From an uncultured Alphaproteobacteria bacterium (lineage in GTDB: Bacteria > Pseudomonadota > Alphaproteobacteria > HIMB59 > GCA-002718135), in NCBI GenBank assembly GCA_902571865.1, contig CACGDO010000003.1, positions 1 to 64,000 of the forward strand: DNA of 64,000 nucleotides, in the 5' to 3' direction. The notes beneath the pieces are model-generated. The model was given only the letters and a program-made list of their open reading frames with translations. It was not told the origin of the DNA and made no database searches. The position numbers and the translations under genes are program-made. Shown piece by piece: positions 1 through 9,144 of this stretch (its first letter is position 1; every line of letters starts with the position of its first letter).

Positions 1-468
1 ATTGGAATTAATATTGGTGGCATTTATCGTCATATAAACAATAATTTTATTGATAAACTAATACTTAATATTAGGCAAAATTCTCTTGTTTCTAAAAATA
101 GCTTTTACACTCCCAAAGGTAAAAAAAGTGCCAAAGATGTTGTTGATGCAATAAATAATTCGTTATCAATTGTATTATTAATAGATCAAAAAGACTCCTC
201 AGGAGAAGAAGTAATGTTTTTTAATAAAAAAGTTAAAACACAAACAGGTTTTTTGAAAATAGCTAGAAAATATAACTTACCAATAATTCCAATACAAAAT
301 AAAAGAATTGATAATGGAAATATTGAGCTAACATTTTTAAAGCCACTTTATCATAATAATTTAGAAATTAATGATACTCAGATGATGGAAGAAATTCATA
401 ATAAGATTGAACAGTGGATTAAAGCAGAACCCAGTCAATGGTTCTGGCAGCATAAAAGATTTAGTTAA
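1..468 (+). CDS. Lipid A biosynthesis acyltransferase (LpxL/HtrB family), 3' part
   Basis: Frame 1 is open from the first base to the stop at 466-468, so the 5' end lies outside the window. The last 155 residues have the pattern of the LpxL/HtrB/LpxM family: an IGGIYRHINN stretch, a segment ending in LLIDQKD and the near-terminal PSQWFWQHKRF (family consensus P-x-Q-W-x-W-x-H-x-R-W/F). These inner-membrane enzymes add a secondary acyl chain to lipid A precursors. The HxxxxD catalytic motif would lie upstream and is not visible. The stop overlaps the convergent xseA by 8 bp. Which acyl chain is transferred cannot be said. Confidence 0.85.
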   Translation: MGINIGGIYRHINNNFIDKLILNIRQNSLVSKNSFYTPKGKKSAKDVVDAINNSLSIVLLIDQKDSSGEEVMFFNKKVKTQTGFLKIARKYNLPIIPIQNKRIDNGNIELTFLKPLYHNNLEINDTQMMEEIHNKIEQWIKAEPSQWFWQHKRFS

Positions 469-1792
469 TTTTTGTTACTTTTATATCAATTGTACCATCA
501 ATAAGTTTCACTGATAATTGATCGTCAGTAGTAATTTTTTTACTTGTCTTAACAATTTTCTTTTTATCCATCAAAATTGAGTATCCTTTTTTAAGATTTG
601 AAGAAATAGAATTGGAATTGAGCAATCTTATATTAGACTTATATTTTTCTAGCTTATCTTTGTAATTATTGGCTATATTCAAATTAAGATTTTTTGAAAG
701 ATTGTTAATCTTTGTTTGTTTTAAGTTTATTGATGAATCTGGTGAAACAATAGATTTTCCAAGGTTGAGAAGATTCAATTTTGATATACTAAATTTATTT
801 TCAATTGATAATGTTAAATTTTTAAAATTATCTAAAAGCTTCTCCTTATAATTATTAACTATCAAGCTTGGAGATTTGAGAAATTTATTTAAATATTCAT
901 AATTTTCTTTTTTGGATTGAATTTGTGAATTTACTTTTGTGTTTAGTCTAAGTTGTAAATTTTTAATTTTTTCTATTAATTCAAATCTAACTGGGGTAGC
1001 TTTTTCAGCTGCTGCAGTTGGTGTAGACGCTCTTAAATCTGATACTAAATCAATAATTGTTGTATCTGTTTCATGACCTATTGCTGAAATAATTGGTATC
1101 TTTGATTCAAAAACACTTGTTGCAATATTTTCATCGTTAAATGCCATTAAGTCTTCAGTACTACCTCCACCTCTAGCAATAATGAGAATATCTGGCTTAC
1201 TAGATTTAAGTTTATTGAAACCTTCGATAGCTTTTATAATGCTATCTGCTGCGTCAACACCCTGAACAGAGACAGGCCATATATCTAATGGCATTGGAAA
1301 ACGATCATTCACCCTATTAATTATGTCATGTACTACAGAGCCAGTGGGAGAGGTAATTATACCTAATCTCTCAGGCAAAAAAGGTAATGGGATTTTATTA
1401 TCTACATCAAAATAGCCTTTTTTTTGAAGTCTTTTTTTTCTTTCTTCAATAAGTTTTAAAAGTGCTCCTTCTCCTGCAATTTCAATTTTATCAATATCTA
1501 TTTGGTAAGTAGTTTTATAGCGAGACCAAGTGGTAATTCTACCAGTTGCTATTATTTCTAGTCCTATTTCTGGATTTATATCTAAATATTTTTTTTTCTG
1601 ATCCCAGATAACTCCGCTTAAAATAGAATCCTCGTCTTTAAGTGTTAAATAGATTTGACCTCTTGTTGCAGTTTTAACTTCAGAAATTTCTCCTTTAATT
1701 CTTACATAATTAAAATTGGACTCAATTACTTCTTTAAATGCTTGGTTAAATTCTGAAACTTCAAATTCTGGTATATTAATTTTATCTATCAC
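461..1792 (-). CDS. xseA: Exodeoxyribonuclease VII large subunit
   Basis: The protein has 443 residues, the usual XseA length. It carries an N-terminal OB-fold (about residues 8-105), then the exonuclease VII core with ITSPTG (147-151), IIARGGGS (204-211) and AIGHETD (237-243), and a long Lys/Asn-rich helical C-terminus. With XseB it degrades single-stranded DNA to oligonucleotides in the cytoplasm; no small-subunit gene is visible here. The start is GTG at 1792, without a clear Shine-Dalgarno, overlapping the upstream tadA end by 11 bp, which suggests translational coupling. The 3' end overlaps the convergent acyltransferase. Confidence 0.95.
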   Translation of the reverse strand: MIDKINIPEFEVSEFNQAFKEVIESNFNYVRIKGEISEVKTATRGQIYLTLKDEDSILSGVIWDQKKKYLDINPEIGLEIIATGRITTWSRYKTTYQIDIDKIEIAGEGALLKLIEERKKRLQKKGYFDVDNKIPLPFLPERLGIITSPTGSVVHDIINRVNDRFPMPLDIWPVSVQGVDAADSIIKAIEGFNKLKSSKPDILIIARGGGSTEDLMAFNDENIATSVFESKIPIISAIGHETDTTIIDLVSDLRASTPTAAAEKATPVRFELIEKIKNLQLRLNTKVNSQIQSKKENYEYLNKFLKSPSLIVNNYKEKLLDNFKNLTLSIENKFSISKLNLLNLGKSIVSPDSSINLKQTKINNLSKNLNLNIANNYKDKLEKYKSNIRLLNSNSISSNLKKGYSILMDKKKIVKTSKKITTDDQLSVKLIDGTIDIKVTKIN

Positions 1793-2237
1793 TTTTATTT
1801 TTAAAAAAATTTTTTAATAAATTACTACATTCTTTTTCCATAATCCCACCATAAATATTTGGCATAAATATATTTTGTCTTTGAAAAGCAACTCGAAGTT
1901 TTTCAATTCCTCCATTCTTTTCATCATAAGCCCCAAAATATACATCTTTAATATGTACCTCACTTATTGCACTAGCGCACATAGTGCATGGTTCCAAGGT
2001 AACAAATAATGTCATATTCTCTAAATATTTTAGCTTTAGTCTTTCACAAGTTTCTTGAATTAGATTTAATTCACAATGTTTAATAGCATTTTTATCTTTA
2101 TTTACTGTATTGTAGCTTCTGGCCACAATCCTTTTCGTTGTATTATGAACAAGTATTCCCCCAACCGGAACCTCGTTTAAATTATAAGCTTTGTCAGCTT
2201 CAATAATTGCTTCTTTCATAAAAAAATCAACGTTCAT
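1782..2237 (-). CDS. tadA: tRNA-specific adenosine deaminase
   Basis: This is a cytidine/deoxycytidylate-deaminase-fold protein of about 151 residues. It converts A34 to inosine in tRNA-Arg(ACG). The zinc site is HCE, with the catalytic Glu, followed by EPCTMC, the PCxxC half of the site. The usual TadA motif is HAE, so the middle residue is a mild variant that keeps all ligands. I prefer the ATG at 2237; an in-frame GTG at 2249 would add four residues (MCSR), and neither has a good ribosome-binding site. It overlaps xseA by 11 bp and is divergent from the 2278 gene. A different deaminase specificity is possible but less likely. Confidence 0.88.
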   Translation of the reverse strand: MNVDFFMKEAIIEADKAYNLNEVPVGGILVHNTTKRIVARSYNTVNKDKNAIKHCELNLIQETCERLKLKYLENMTLFVTLEPCTMCASAISEVHIKDVYFGAYDEKNGGIEKLRVAFQRQNIFMPNIYGGIMEKECSNLLKNFFKNKSDR

Positions 2238-2277
2238 TCTGGAACACACTTATGTAGTACATTATAATTGAATTATA

Positions 2278-2976
2278 ATGAAAAAACCAATTATTGGAAT
2301 AACTCTTGATAGTGAAAAAAAGAAAACATACTCAAAATTTCCATGGTATGCATTGAGGGAAAATTACTTAACTTCCTTAACAAAATTTAATGCTATTCCT
2401 TTTCCTCTGTTACACGAAAAAAAATATATTGATGATTTTTGTCATTTAATTGATGGTTTAATTATTACTGGAGGAGATTTTGATATTAATCCCAAATTAT
2501 ATAAAACAAGTAACACTCAATCCAAAAATATTAAAAATAAGAGAACAAATTTTGAAATAAATATTTTCAATAATTTTTTTAAATATAACAAACCTATATT
2601 GGGAATTTGTGGTGGTGCTCAACTTATTAATGTAGCATGTGGTGGAACATTAATACAAGATTTAAAAAGAGATCCGATAAACCATGAACAAGTAAATCCA
2701 AGAAATCAAACTAGTCACACTGTAAATATTTCAAAAAATACTCAACTACATAAAATATGTGGAACTCAAAAAATTAAAGTTAATAGTGCGCATCATCAAT
2801 CTGTAAAAAAAATTGGTAAAGACTTGAATGTTTCATGTGCAGCCAATGATGGTGTTATTGAAGGAATAGAGCATAAAAAACACAAATGGTGTATTGGCTT
2901 ACAATGGCATCCTGAATTTTTAATTACAAAATATGATATAAAAATAATAAAAAATTTTATTCATGCAGCAAAGTGA
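2278..2976 (+). CDS. Class I glutamine amidotransferase-like hydrolase (peptidase C26, PuuD-like)
   Basis: The 232-residue protein has the class I amidotransferase triad. The nucleophile is Cys111 in GICGGAQ, and His211/Glu213 lie in QWHPEF. TGGDFD near residue 65 is typical of gamma-glutamyl-GABA hydrolases of the PuuD type, which release the amine from gamma-glutamyl conjugates during polyamine breakdown. No other putrescine-degradation gene is adjacent, so the substrate is uncertain. The stop overlaps the next gene by 4 bp (GTGA), making it the first gene of a three-gene plus-strand unit with two RNA-modification enzymes. Only about 40 bp separate it from tadA on the other strand. Confidence 0.85.
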   Translation: MKKPIIGITLDSEKKKTYSKFPWYALRENYLTSLTKFNAIPFPLLHEKKYIDDFCHLIDGLIITGGDFDINPKLYKTSNTQSKNIKNKRTNFEINIFNNFFKYNKPILGICGGAQLINVACGGTLIQDLKRDPINHEQVNPRNQTSHTVNISKNTQLHKICGTQKIKVNSAHHQSVKKIGKDLNVSCAANDGVIEGIEHKKHKWCIGLQWHPEFLITKYDIKIIKNFIHAAK

Positions 2977-3665
2977 ATATTAGAATTTCAAAATATCTAT
3001 CAAGTGCTGGAATTTGTTCACGAAGAGATGCAGAAAAATTAATAGTTGAAAAAAAAATTAAAATTAATAATCAACTATGTATTCATCCAAGTCATAAAGT
3101 AAGTGATTTAGATATTATTAAAGTTAATAATAAAATTGTTAAAAAAACAAATAAAGTTGAAGTATGGAAGTTATACAAACCAATTAAATATATTTGTAGT
3201 ACAAAAGATAACTTAGGTAGAAAAAAAATTTTTGATTTATTACCAAAAAATATCGGGAAATTGATAAGTGTTGGAAGATTGGATTATATGAGTGAAGGAT
3301 TGATCTTACTAACTAATAATGGTGATTATTCAAGATATTTAGAACATCCATCTTCAAACATTGAGCGGATTTATAGAGTTTGTATAAATAGTAATATACA
3401 AAATGCTGATTTACAAAAAATAAATAAAGGCATTACAATTAAAGAAATAAGTTATAAAAAAATTAAAGTTGCCTTTGAAAAAAAATTAAAAAATCATAGT
3501 TGGTTAATTTTTAAACTTAAAGAAGGAAAAAATAGAGAAATTAGAAATATTTGTAATTATTTTTCATGGAATATAGTTAAATTAGTAAGAATTGGATATG
3601 GCCCTTATAAGCTCGGTAGACTCAAAGAAGGACAATTTCAAAAATTAAATTCAATTAGCAAATGA
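2973..3665 (+). CDS. rRNA pseudouridine synthase, RluB/RsuA family
   Basis: The 230-residue protein has an N-terminal S4 RNA-binding domain (RISKYLSSAGICSRRDAEKL, about residues 3-60) and a pseudouridine-synthase domain. The catalytic Asp104 lies in GRLDYMSEGL, against the usual GRLDxxTxGL, with LLTNNGD after it. A KEGKNREIR motif near the C-terminus is also typical. It isomerises uridine in rRNA. Whether the target is 23S U2605 (RluB) or 16S U516 (RsuA) cannot be decided from the sequence. Translation starts at a GTG overlapping the previous stop (GTGA), and the end overlaps rsmD by 4 bp. Confidence 0.9.
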   Translation: MNIRISKYLSSAGICSRRDAEKLIVEKKIKINNQLCIHPSHKVSDLDIIKVNNKIVKKTNKVEVWKLYKPIKYICSTKDNLGRKKIFDLLPKNIGKLISVGRLDYMSEGLILLTNNGDYSRYLEHPSSNIERIYRVCINSNIQNADLQKINKGITIKEISYKKIKVAFEKKLKNHSWLIFKLKEGKNREIRNICNYFSWNIVKLVRIGYGPYKLGRLKEGQFQKLNSISK

Positions 3666-4222
3666 TACGCATTACTGGAGGTAAGTTTAAACAAAAAAAA
3701 TTAGCTAGCATTAATGATTTTGTAAGACCAACTTCTTCTCTAAAAAGAGAAGCTTTTTTTTCAATAATTGAAAGTTATGCAATCAAAAATTCTATCGAAT
3801 TATATAAAAATAAAATTTTTTTAGATCTTTTCGCAGGTATTGGCACAATGGGCTTAGAAGCAATTTCTAGAGGCATGAGTGAGGTAATTTTTTTTGAAAA
3901 TAATATTAAGGTTATTAATATTTTAACACAAAACTGTTTAGGTATTTGTAAAAATAATCAATTTAAAATTTATGAAGAAGACCTTATTAATTCTAAATTA
4001 GAAATAGAATTTCAAAATATTTCAGTTGTTTATATTGATCCACCATATGCAAAATATAATTTAACAAAGCTATTAGAAAATTTATCAAATAAAATTAAAG
4101 ATACTACTTTGATTGGTTTGGAGACGAGTGTGAAACATAATATTGTAATACCAGAAAATTTAAATCTGCTTCAAAAAAAAACTTACGGCAAAACAATAAT
4201 TTATTTCTTAAAATTATCTTAA
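3662..4222 (+). CDS. rsmD: 16S rRNA (guanine(966)-N(2))-methyltransferase
   Basis: The 186-residue RsmD-family enzyme has RITGGKFKQKKL and RPTSSLKREAFFSII at the N-terminus, which are diagnostic. The AdoMet-binding loop is LDLFAGIGTMGLEA (54-67), and the catalytic motif is DPPY with Asp126. It methylates G966 of 16S rRNA during 30S assembly. It is coupled to the pseudouridine synthase upstream by an ATGA overlap, forming an rRNA-modification pair. The last 9 bp overlap the convergent pgi, with no terminator between. Confidence 0.94.
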   Translation: MIRITGGKFKQKKLASINDFVRPTSSLKREAFFSIIESYAIKNSIELYKNKIFLDLFAGIGTMGLEAISRGMSEVIFFENNIKVINILTQNCLGICKNNQFKIYEEDLINSKLEIEFQNISVVYIDPPYAKYNLTKLLENLSNKIKDTTLIGLETSVKHNIVIPENLNLLQKKTYGKTIIYFLKLS

Positions 4223-5413
4223 ATAAGTTTTCGTTAGTTTTTTACCTTGTTCAACAGCGGGCTGATCAAAAGGATCTACATCTAAATACATACAGGAAGA
4301 AATTGTTTCTATTATACTAAATGATAATAATTTACCTAAGTTTTGCTCATCTATTTTAGGAATATAAATTTCTCTAAAACTAAAATCATTTAATTTAAAA
4401 GTTTCAATGGTTGCACGCTGTTCAGCTTCCATTAAATCCCCCATTGTTTTATCTTTAAAATAGTCAATATCAGTACCTTCAAACATATCATTATTAATTT
4501 TTATGCCCTTATTTGAATGATCTGTAGTTATAAAGGTGAAATACTTATCTTTAGGACCATCTAAATACAGTTGTAATTGACTATGCTGATCAGTGGTCCC
4601 TACTGAATGAATTGCTGTAATACCTTTATTATTTTTTCCAATACTTTCTGCCCAAAGTTGCAGATACCATTTTCCAAAAAAATAAAGTGAATCAGAATAT
4701 GTCATTAAAACATTATTAGTAAATTTTACATTTTCTTTTTGAGTTAAATATCTTCCAAGATCATAAGGTTTGTAATTATCAATATTATTAATTACTTCAG
4801 ATGCTCCACTAAAAAGAGCATCTATATTTAACCCAGAAATGATTGCAGGAACTATACCAACATTGGTAAATATAGAATATCTGCCTCCCACATCTTTATG
4901 ATGCTCTAATAATAAACAATTATTATCTTTTGCAATTTTAAAAAGTGGTGATTCTTTAAATTCAGTAATAATTAAAGTATTTGAAAAAAAATCTTTAACT
5001 TTATTAGCCTCTATTGCTTTTTGATAGAGGCATGAAAATTGAGATAATGTTTCGGGTGTAGTACCTGATTTTGAAATAACTAGGAAGCCAGTTAACTCAA
5101 AATTAATATTTTGAAAATTTTTTTCAAAATTAATAGGGTCAACATTATCATAAAACTCTAAGGTAATTTTATTTTTGGAAATAATATTATTTAATGCTCT
5201 AGCTCCTAAATTTGAACCTCCTGTACCAAATACAATTATTTTTTCCTTTTTTTCTTTAAATTGATTTGAAATTATTATGGTTTCTTCTAATAAATTTTTA
5301 TCTGAAATAATATTCAGAGAAGGAAGTTTTTCTATTACACTAGTTATATTTTGATCAGTAACTTTATTTTGAGTAATTTTGTCAAAATTTGAATTAAAGT
5401 ATTTTATTTCCAT
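4214..5413 (-). CDS. pgi: Glucose-6-phosphate isomerase
   Basis: The 399-residue protein is a short-form phosphoglucose isomerase; E. coli Pgi is about 549. It has the two sugar-isomerase domains, with VFGTGGSNLGARAL near the start, SKSGTTPETL (phosphate loop) and GGRYSIFTNVG. It interconverts glucose-6-phosphate and fructose-6-phosphate in the cytoplasm. It is the last gene of the minus-strand chain ribF-ileS-lspA-lipoprotein-pgi, starting 8 bp after the lipoprotein stop. The reduced length is a known variant in alphaproteobacteria and does not suggest truncation, since both active-site blocks remain. Confidence 0.93.
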   Translation of the reverse strand: MEIKYFNSNFDKITQNKVTDQNITSVIEKLPSLNIISDKNLLEETIIISNQFKEKKEKIIVFGTGGSNLGARALNNIISKNKITLEFYDNVDPINFEKNFQNINFELTGFLVISKSGTTPETLSQFSCLYQKAIEANKVKDFFSNTLIITEFKESPLFKIAKDNNCLLLEHHKDVGGRYSIFTNVGIVPAIISGLNIDALFSGASEVINNIDNYKPYDLGRYLTQKENVKFTNNVLMTYSDSLYFFGKWYLQLWAESIGKNNKGITAIHSVGTTDQHSQLQLYLDGPKDKYFTFITTDHSNKGIKINNDMFEGTDIDYFKDKTMGDLMEAEQRATIETFKLNDFSFREIYIPKIDEQNLGKLLSFSIIETISSCMYLDVDPFDQPAVEQGKKLTKTYLR

Positions 5414-5420
5414 TTATAAA

Positions 5421-5921
5421 TTAAAAGAAGAAAAATCTTTTTTTCTTTTTAGGTTCATCTTCTACGTCATCTTCATTTTCTTCTTTATTGTTGAAAAAGA
5501 AAAATCTTTTCTTCTTTTTTGGCTCTTCTATATTTTCACTTTCAACATCTGTATTATCTTGGCTTATTTCATCTTCTGAGTTTCCATCAAGATCTTCCCT
5601 GATACTATTATCTACTTGATCTGCTTCAGTTTCTTTTAGAATATTGTCGATAACAGAATTTTCAGAAGGTGTTTCATCACTTTCTTCATCCAGACCAAAG
5701 AGAATTTCCTTTGCAAGCTCACTGTCGGTATCATCAATATCTTTTGATTTAATTTGATCAGGTGGTAATAAATTAAAATTTGGTGGAATTACTAATGGAG
5801 GATTTTCAACTACATTATATTCATCTATTACTTTTCTTTCTACACCGGCACTACTTCTTATAGTATTACAAGAAGATAAAAAAATTGAGGAAATGATTAT
5901 TACAAAAATAACTTTTTTCAT
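5421..5921 (-). CDS. DUF3035-type outer-membrane lipoprotein with repeated Lys/Phe tail
   Basis: The 166-residue protein has a lipoprotein signal ending in LSSC (lipid-attached Cys18). The block VIDEYNVVENPPLVIPPNFN follows, characteristic of DUF3035 proteins of alphaproteobacteria; some have been named BamF as accessory lipoproteins of the outer-membrane assembly complex, which I recall but cannot confirm for this one. Residues 60-130 are strongly acidic and probably disordered. The C-terminus carries the unit EPKKKKRFFFF twice (about 133-143 and 156-166). It sits directly downstream of lspA, the lipoprotein signal peptidase, with an ATGA overlap. The function of the tail is unknown. Confidence 0.75.
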   Translation of the reverse strand: MKKVIFVIIISSIFLSSCNTIRSSAGVERKVIDEYNVVENPPLVIPPNFNLLPPDQIKSKDIDDTDSELAKEILFGLDEESDETPSENSVIDNILKETEADQVDNSIREDLDGNSEDEISQDNTDVESENIEEPKKKKRFFFFNNKEENEDDVEDEPKKKKRFFFF

Positions 5922-6370
5922 TTTAATGTTTTTGATTTCATAAAAAAACTCATTATTAACATGATAATTCCAATTGTAATATAGATATCTGCTAGATTAA
6001 ATGCTGGCCAATAAAAATTTTCATAATGTAGTAAGATAAAATCAACAACGTAACTATTTATCAATCTATCAATGATATTTGATAAAGCCCCAATTATAAC
6101 AAAGAAATAAGCCAGATTTTCTAGTTGTTTATCTGATTTAATAAATAAATAAAAAATTAATATGACAACTACTAAGGCTATAAGTATTAATATCCAATGA
6201 GAAACATAACCAGAAAATAAACCAAAAGAAACACCAAAGTTCTGAATATAAACTAAATCAAAATATTCATTGATTTTTATTGATTGATTTAAAAATAAAT
6301 TATTCTGAATAAAAAATTTTGTTAATAAATCTAAGAATATCAAAAAAATAAATACTGCTGTTTTAATCAC
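5918..6370 (-). CDS. lspA: Lipoprotein signal peptidase (signal peptidase II)
   Basis: The 150-residue integral membrane protein has four predicted helices. The motif NIIDR precedes the two catalytic aspartates, Asp110 in VVDFI and Asp128 in FNLAD. It cleaves signal peptides of diacylated prolipoproteins at the Cys of the lipobox. The start is GTG at 6370, overlapping the ileS stop (GTGA). The ileS-lspA order is conserved in many proteobacteria. The next gene encodes a lipoprotein with a clear lipobox, a plausible substrate. Confidence 0.95.
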   Translation of the reverse strand: MIKTAVFIFLIFLDLLTKFFIQNNLFLNQSIKINEYFDLVYIQNFGVSFGLFSGYVSHWILILIALVVVILIFYLFIKSDKQLENLAYFFVIIGALSNIIDRLINSYVVDFILLHYENFYWPAFNLADIYITIGIIMLIMSFFMKSKTLK

Positions 6371-9144
6371 TTAAATATTACAGTATTACACCTGTTACAA
6401 ACTTCATCATTTATTAACTTTGCCTCATATTTCCAACATCTTTGACATTTTTCTCCATTTACCTTTGAAGCTTTTACGATAACATCTGAAATATCTTCAA
6501 TAGAAAAACCATTGGATTTTTCGTCAATAACATACAAAGAAAATGATGAAGTAATTGTAATTTCATCAAACATTACTTTCTCTAGTTTTTTATAACTTTC
6601 TGCAGAAACAAAAATATCTATATGTGCTTCAAGACTTGAGCGAATAATTTTTTCTTCTCTTATCTTTTCAATTGCTCCAGTAGCAACTTTTCTAATATTT
6701 TTAATTAAATTCCATTTTTCATTTAATTGATTATCTTCATATTCTTTTTTACATTGTAAAAAATCTTGTAGGTGTATACTTTCTTTATTTCCCATAGCTT
6801 TCCAAGCTTCTTCAGAGGTAAAGGAAATAGATGGGGCAAACCATCTTACTAAATGATTAAAAATTATATTTAATAGAGTTCTAGTAGATCTTCTTTGAAC
6901 GGACTCTTTGCTATCACAATATATAGTGTCTTTTCTAATATCAAAATAAAAAGCTGAAAGATCACTTGAACAAAAGTTTAAAAGTGTTGTAAACATTAAG
7001 TGAAAGTTAAATGTTGATACACATTTTTGAACAACTTGATCAACTTCCCACAATCGATGTAAAAGATATTTTTCTAACTCTGGAAACTCACTCTCATCAA
7101 TAGTTTCTTCTTCAGTAAAATCACTTAAATTACCAATTAAAAAACGAAAGGTATTTCTTATTCTTCTATAAGACTCAGCTTGTGATTGGAGAATGGCATT
7201 ATCAAGTTTAAGATCATCATAATAATCAGAAGCAACAACCCACAATCTTAAAATGTCTACTCCATATTTTTTTAATATATCATCTGGAGAAATAACATTA
7301 CCTAAAGATTTAGACATTTTACGTCCTTTTCCATCAACAACAAACCCATGTGTCAGAACACTTTCATAAGGCGCTTTACCTCTTGTGCCAGAAGACTCTA
7401 AAAGAGATGAATGAAACCATCCTCTGTGTTGATCACTTCCTTCTAAGTACATTGATGCAGGCCATTTCAAATCTTCTCTTTGTTCTAGACAAAAAGCATG
7501 TGTAGAACCACTATCAAACCATACTTCAACTACATCTTTTACCTGTTCATAATCGTCAAGTGAATATTCATCCCCTAAAAACCTTTGTGGATCTTCGGTA
7601 AACCAGGTATTGCTTCCTTCTTTTTCATATATGTCAGCTATCCTATTGATAATATTTTCATCTCTTAAAGGCTGACCTGTCTTTTTATTTACAAATAATG
7701 GTAAAGGTACACCCCAGACTCTTTGTCTAGAGACGCACCAATCTGGTCTAGTCTCAATCATTGATCTAAGCCTTGTTTGTCCTTGAGGAGGATAGAAAAT
7801 AGTTTCATCAATTGATTTAAGAGCAATGTTTCTTAAATTATTTTTTTCCATAGAGATGAACCATTGTGGTGTATTTCTATAAATAAGAGGAGCTTTAGAC
7901 CTCCATGAATGCGGGTAGCTATGACGAAGCGTCCCTTTAAATAATAATTTTGAAAATTCTTCTAATTTATCTGAAATTTTTTGATCTACTTTATAAATAT
8001 GCTCACCTTCAAAACCAACAGCATGTTGATTATATTTTCCATCATCTTGAACTGTCTGGATAATATCAACATTATTTTCTATGCCTAAAACATAGTCGTC
8101 ATCTCCGTGTCCAGGAGCTATATGTACAACTCCTGTTCCCTGTTCTAAGTTTACAAAATCTCCATGAAATGGTTTTACAATAAAATCGTATCCCAATTGT
8201 TTAAATGGATGTTCACATTCACAAGAAGATAAATTATCTCCTTTAAATTTCTTTTTTGTACTAAATTTTTTTATTCCAATTTCTTTAGTTACACTTTCTA
8301 AAAGATCTGATGCAAATATTAATTTATCATTTTTTTTGACTAAACTATTTTCTTCTAATTCTTCAACAACAATAAGTGAATAATCTAATTCTTTACCATA
8401 AGCCAGAGCTCTGTTACCTGGAATCGTCCAAGGAGTTGTTGTCCAAATAACAATATTAGAATCAATTAAATCTTTATCGGTAGAATTTTTAATTAAAAAT
8501 TTAACATATATAGTGTTGGACGTATGATCTTCATATTCGACTTCAGCGTCAGCTAGAGCTGTCTTTTCTACGACAGACCAGAGAACTGGTTTTGCTCCTT
8601 TATACAAACTTTCATCAAGTAAAAATTTTCCAAGCTCTCGAACAATTTGTGCTTCTGCTTGATTTGACATTGTGAGGTAAGGATTTTCCCAATCTCCTTC
8701 AACACCAAGTCGCCTAAACTCTTTTTTTTGGATATCAATCCATTTTTCTGCAAACTCTCTACACTCATTTCTAAATTGAACAGTCGGGACATCATCCTTG
8801 TTCTTTCCTTTTTTTCTATATTCTTCTTCTATTTTCCATTCAATTGGTAAACCGTGACAATCCCATCCAGGAACATAAATAGAGTCTTTACCAGCCATTT
8901 GTTGAGTTCGCACAATGACATCTTTTAAAATTTTATTAAGAGCTGTCCCCATATGAATATGTCCATTTGCATATGGTGGGCCATCATGAAGAACAAATTT
9001 TTCTCTACCTTTAGATTTATCTCTTAGCTTTTTAAAAATATTTTCTTTATCCCACTCCTCTATTATTGCAGGTTCTTTTGAGGGAAGGTTAGCCCTCATT
9101 TCAAAAGATGTTTTGGGAAGAAAAATTGTATCTTTATATTCCAT
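6367..9144 (-). CDS. ileS: Isoleucine-tRNA ligase
   Basis: The 925-residue class I aminoacyl-tRNA synthetase is of normal bacterial length. It has GHIHMGTA as the HIGH-type motif near residue 60, a CP1 editing domain, KMSKS in KGRKMSKSLGN near residue 608, the anticodon-binding domain, and a C-terminal zinc finger with CQRC and CNRC. It charges tRNA-Ile in the cytoplasm. It is coupled to ribF upstream by a TAATG overlap and to lspA downstream by GTGA; ribF-ileS-lspA is a classic gene order. Nothing unusual was seen. Confidence 0.97.
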   Translation of the reverse strand: MEYKDTIFLPKTSFEMRANLPSKEPAIIEEWDKENIFKKLRDKSKGREKFVLHDGPPYANGHIHMGTALNKILKDVIVRTQQMAGKDSIYVPGWDCHGLPIEWKIEEEYRKKGKNKDDVPTVQFRNECREFAEKWIDIQKKEFRRLGVEGDWENPYLTMSNQAEAQIVRELGKFLLDESLYKGAKPVLWSVVEKTALADAEVEYEDHTSNTIYVKFLIKNSTDKDLIDSNIVIWTTTPWTIPGNRALAYGKELDYSLIVVEELEENSLVKKNDKLIFASDLLESVTKEIGIKKFSTKKKFKGDNLSSCECEHPFKQLGYDFIVKPFHGDFVNLEQGTGVVHIAPGHGDDDYVLGIENNVDIIQTVQDDGKYNQHAVGFEGEHIYKVDQKISDKLEEFSKLLFKGTLRHSYPHSWRSKAPLIYRNTPQWFISMEKNNLRNIALKSIDETIFYPPQGQTRLRSMIETRPDWCVSRQRVWGVPLPLFVNKKTGQPLRDENIINRIADIYEKEGSNTWFTEDPQRFLGDEYSLDDYEQVKDVVEVWFDSGSTHAFCLEQREDLKWPASMYLEGSDQHRGWFHSSLLESSGTRGKAPYESVLTHGFVVDGKGRKMSKSLGNVISPDDILKKYGVDILRLWVVASDYYDDLKLDNAILQSQAESYRRIRNTFRFLIGNLSDFTEEETIDESEFPELEKYLLHRLWEVDQVVQKCVSTFNFHLMFTTLLNFCSSDLSAFYFDIRKDTIYCDSKESVQRRSTRTLLNIIFNHLVRWFAPSISFTSEEAWKAMGNKESIHLQDFLQCKKEYEDNQLNEKWNLIKNIRKVATGAIEKIREEKIIRSSLEAHIDIFVSAESYKKLEKVMFDEITITSSFSLYVIDEKSNGFSIEDISDVIVKASKVNGEKCQRCWKYEAKLINDEVCNRCNTVIFK

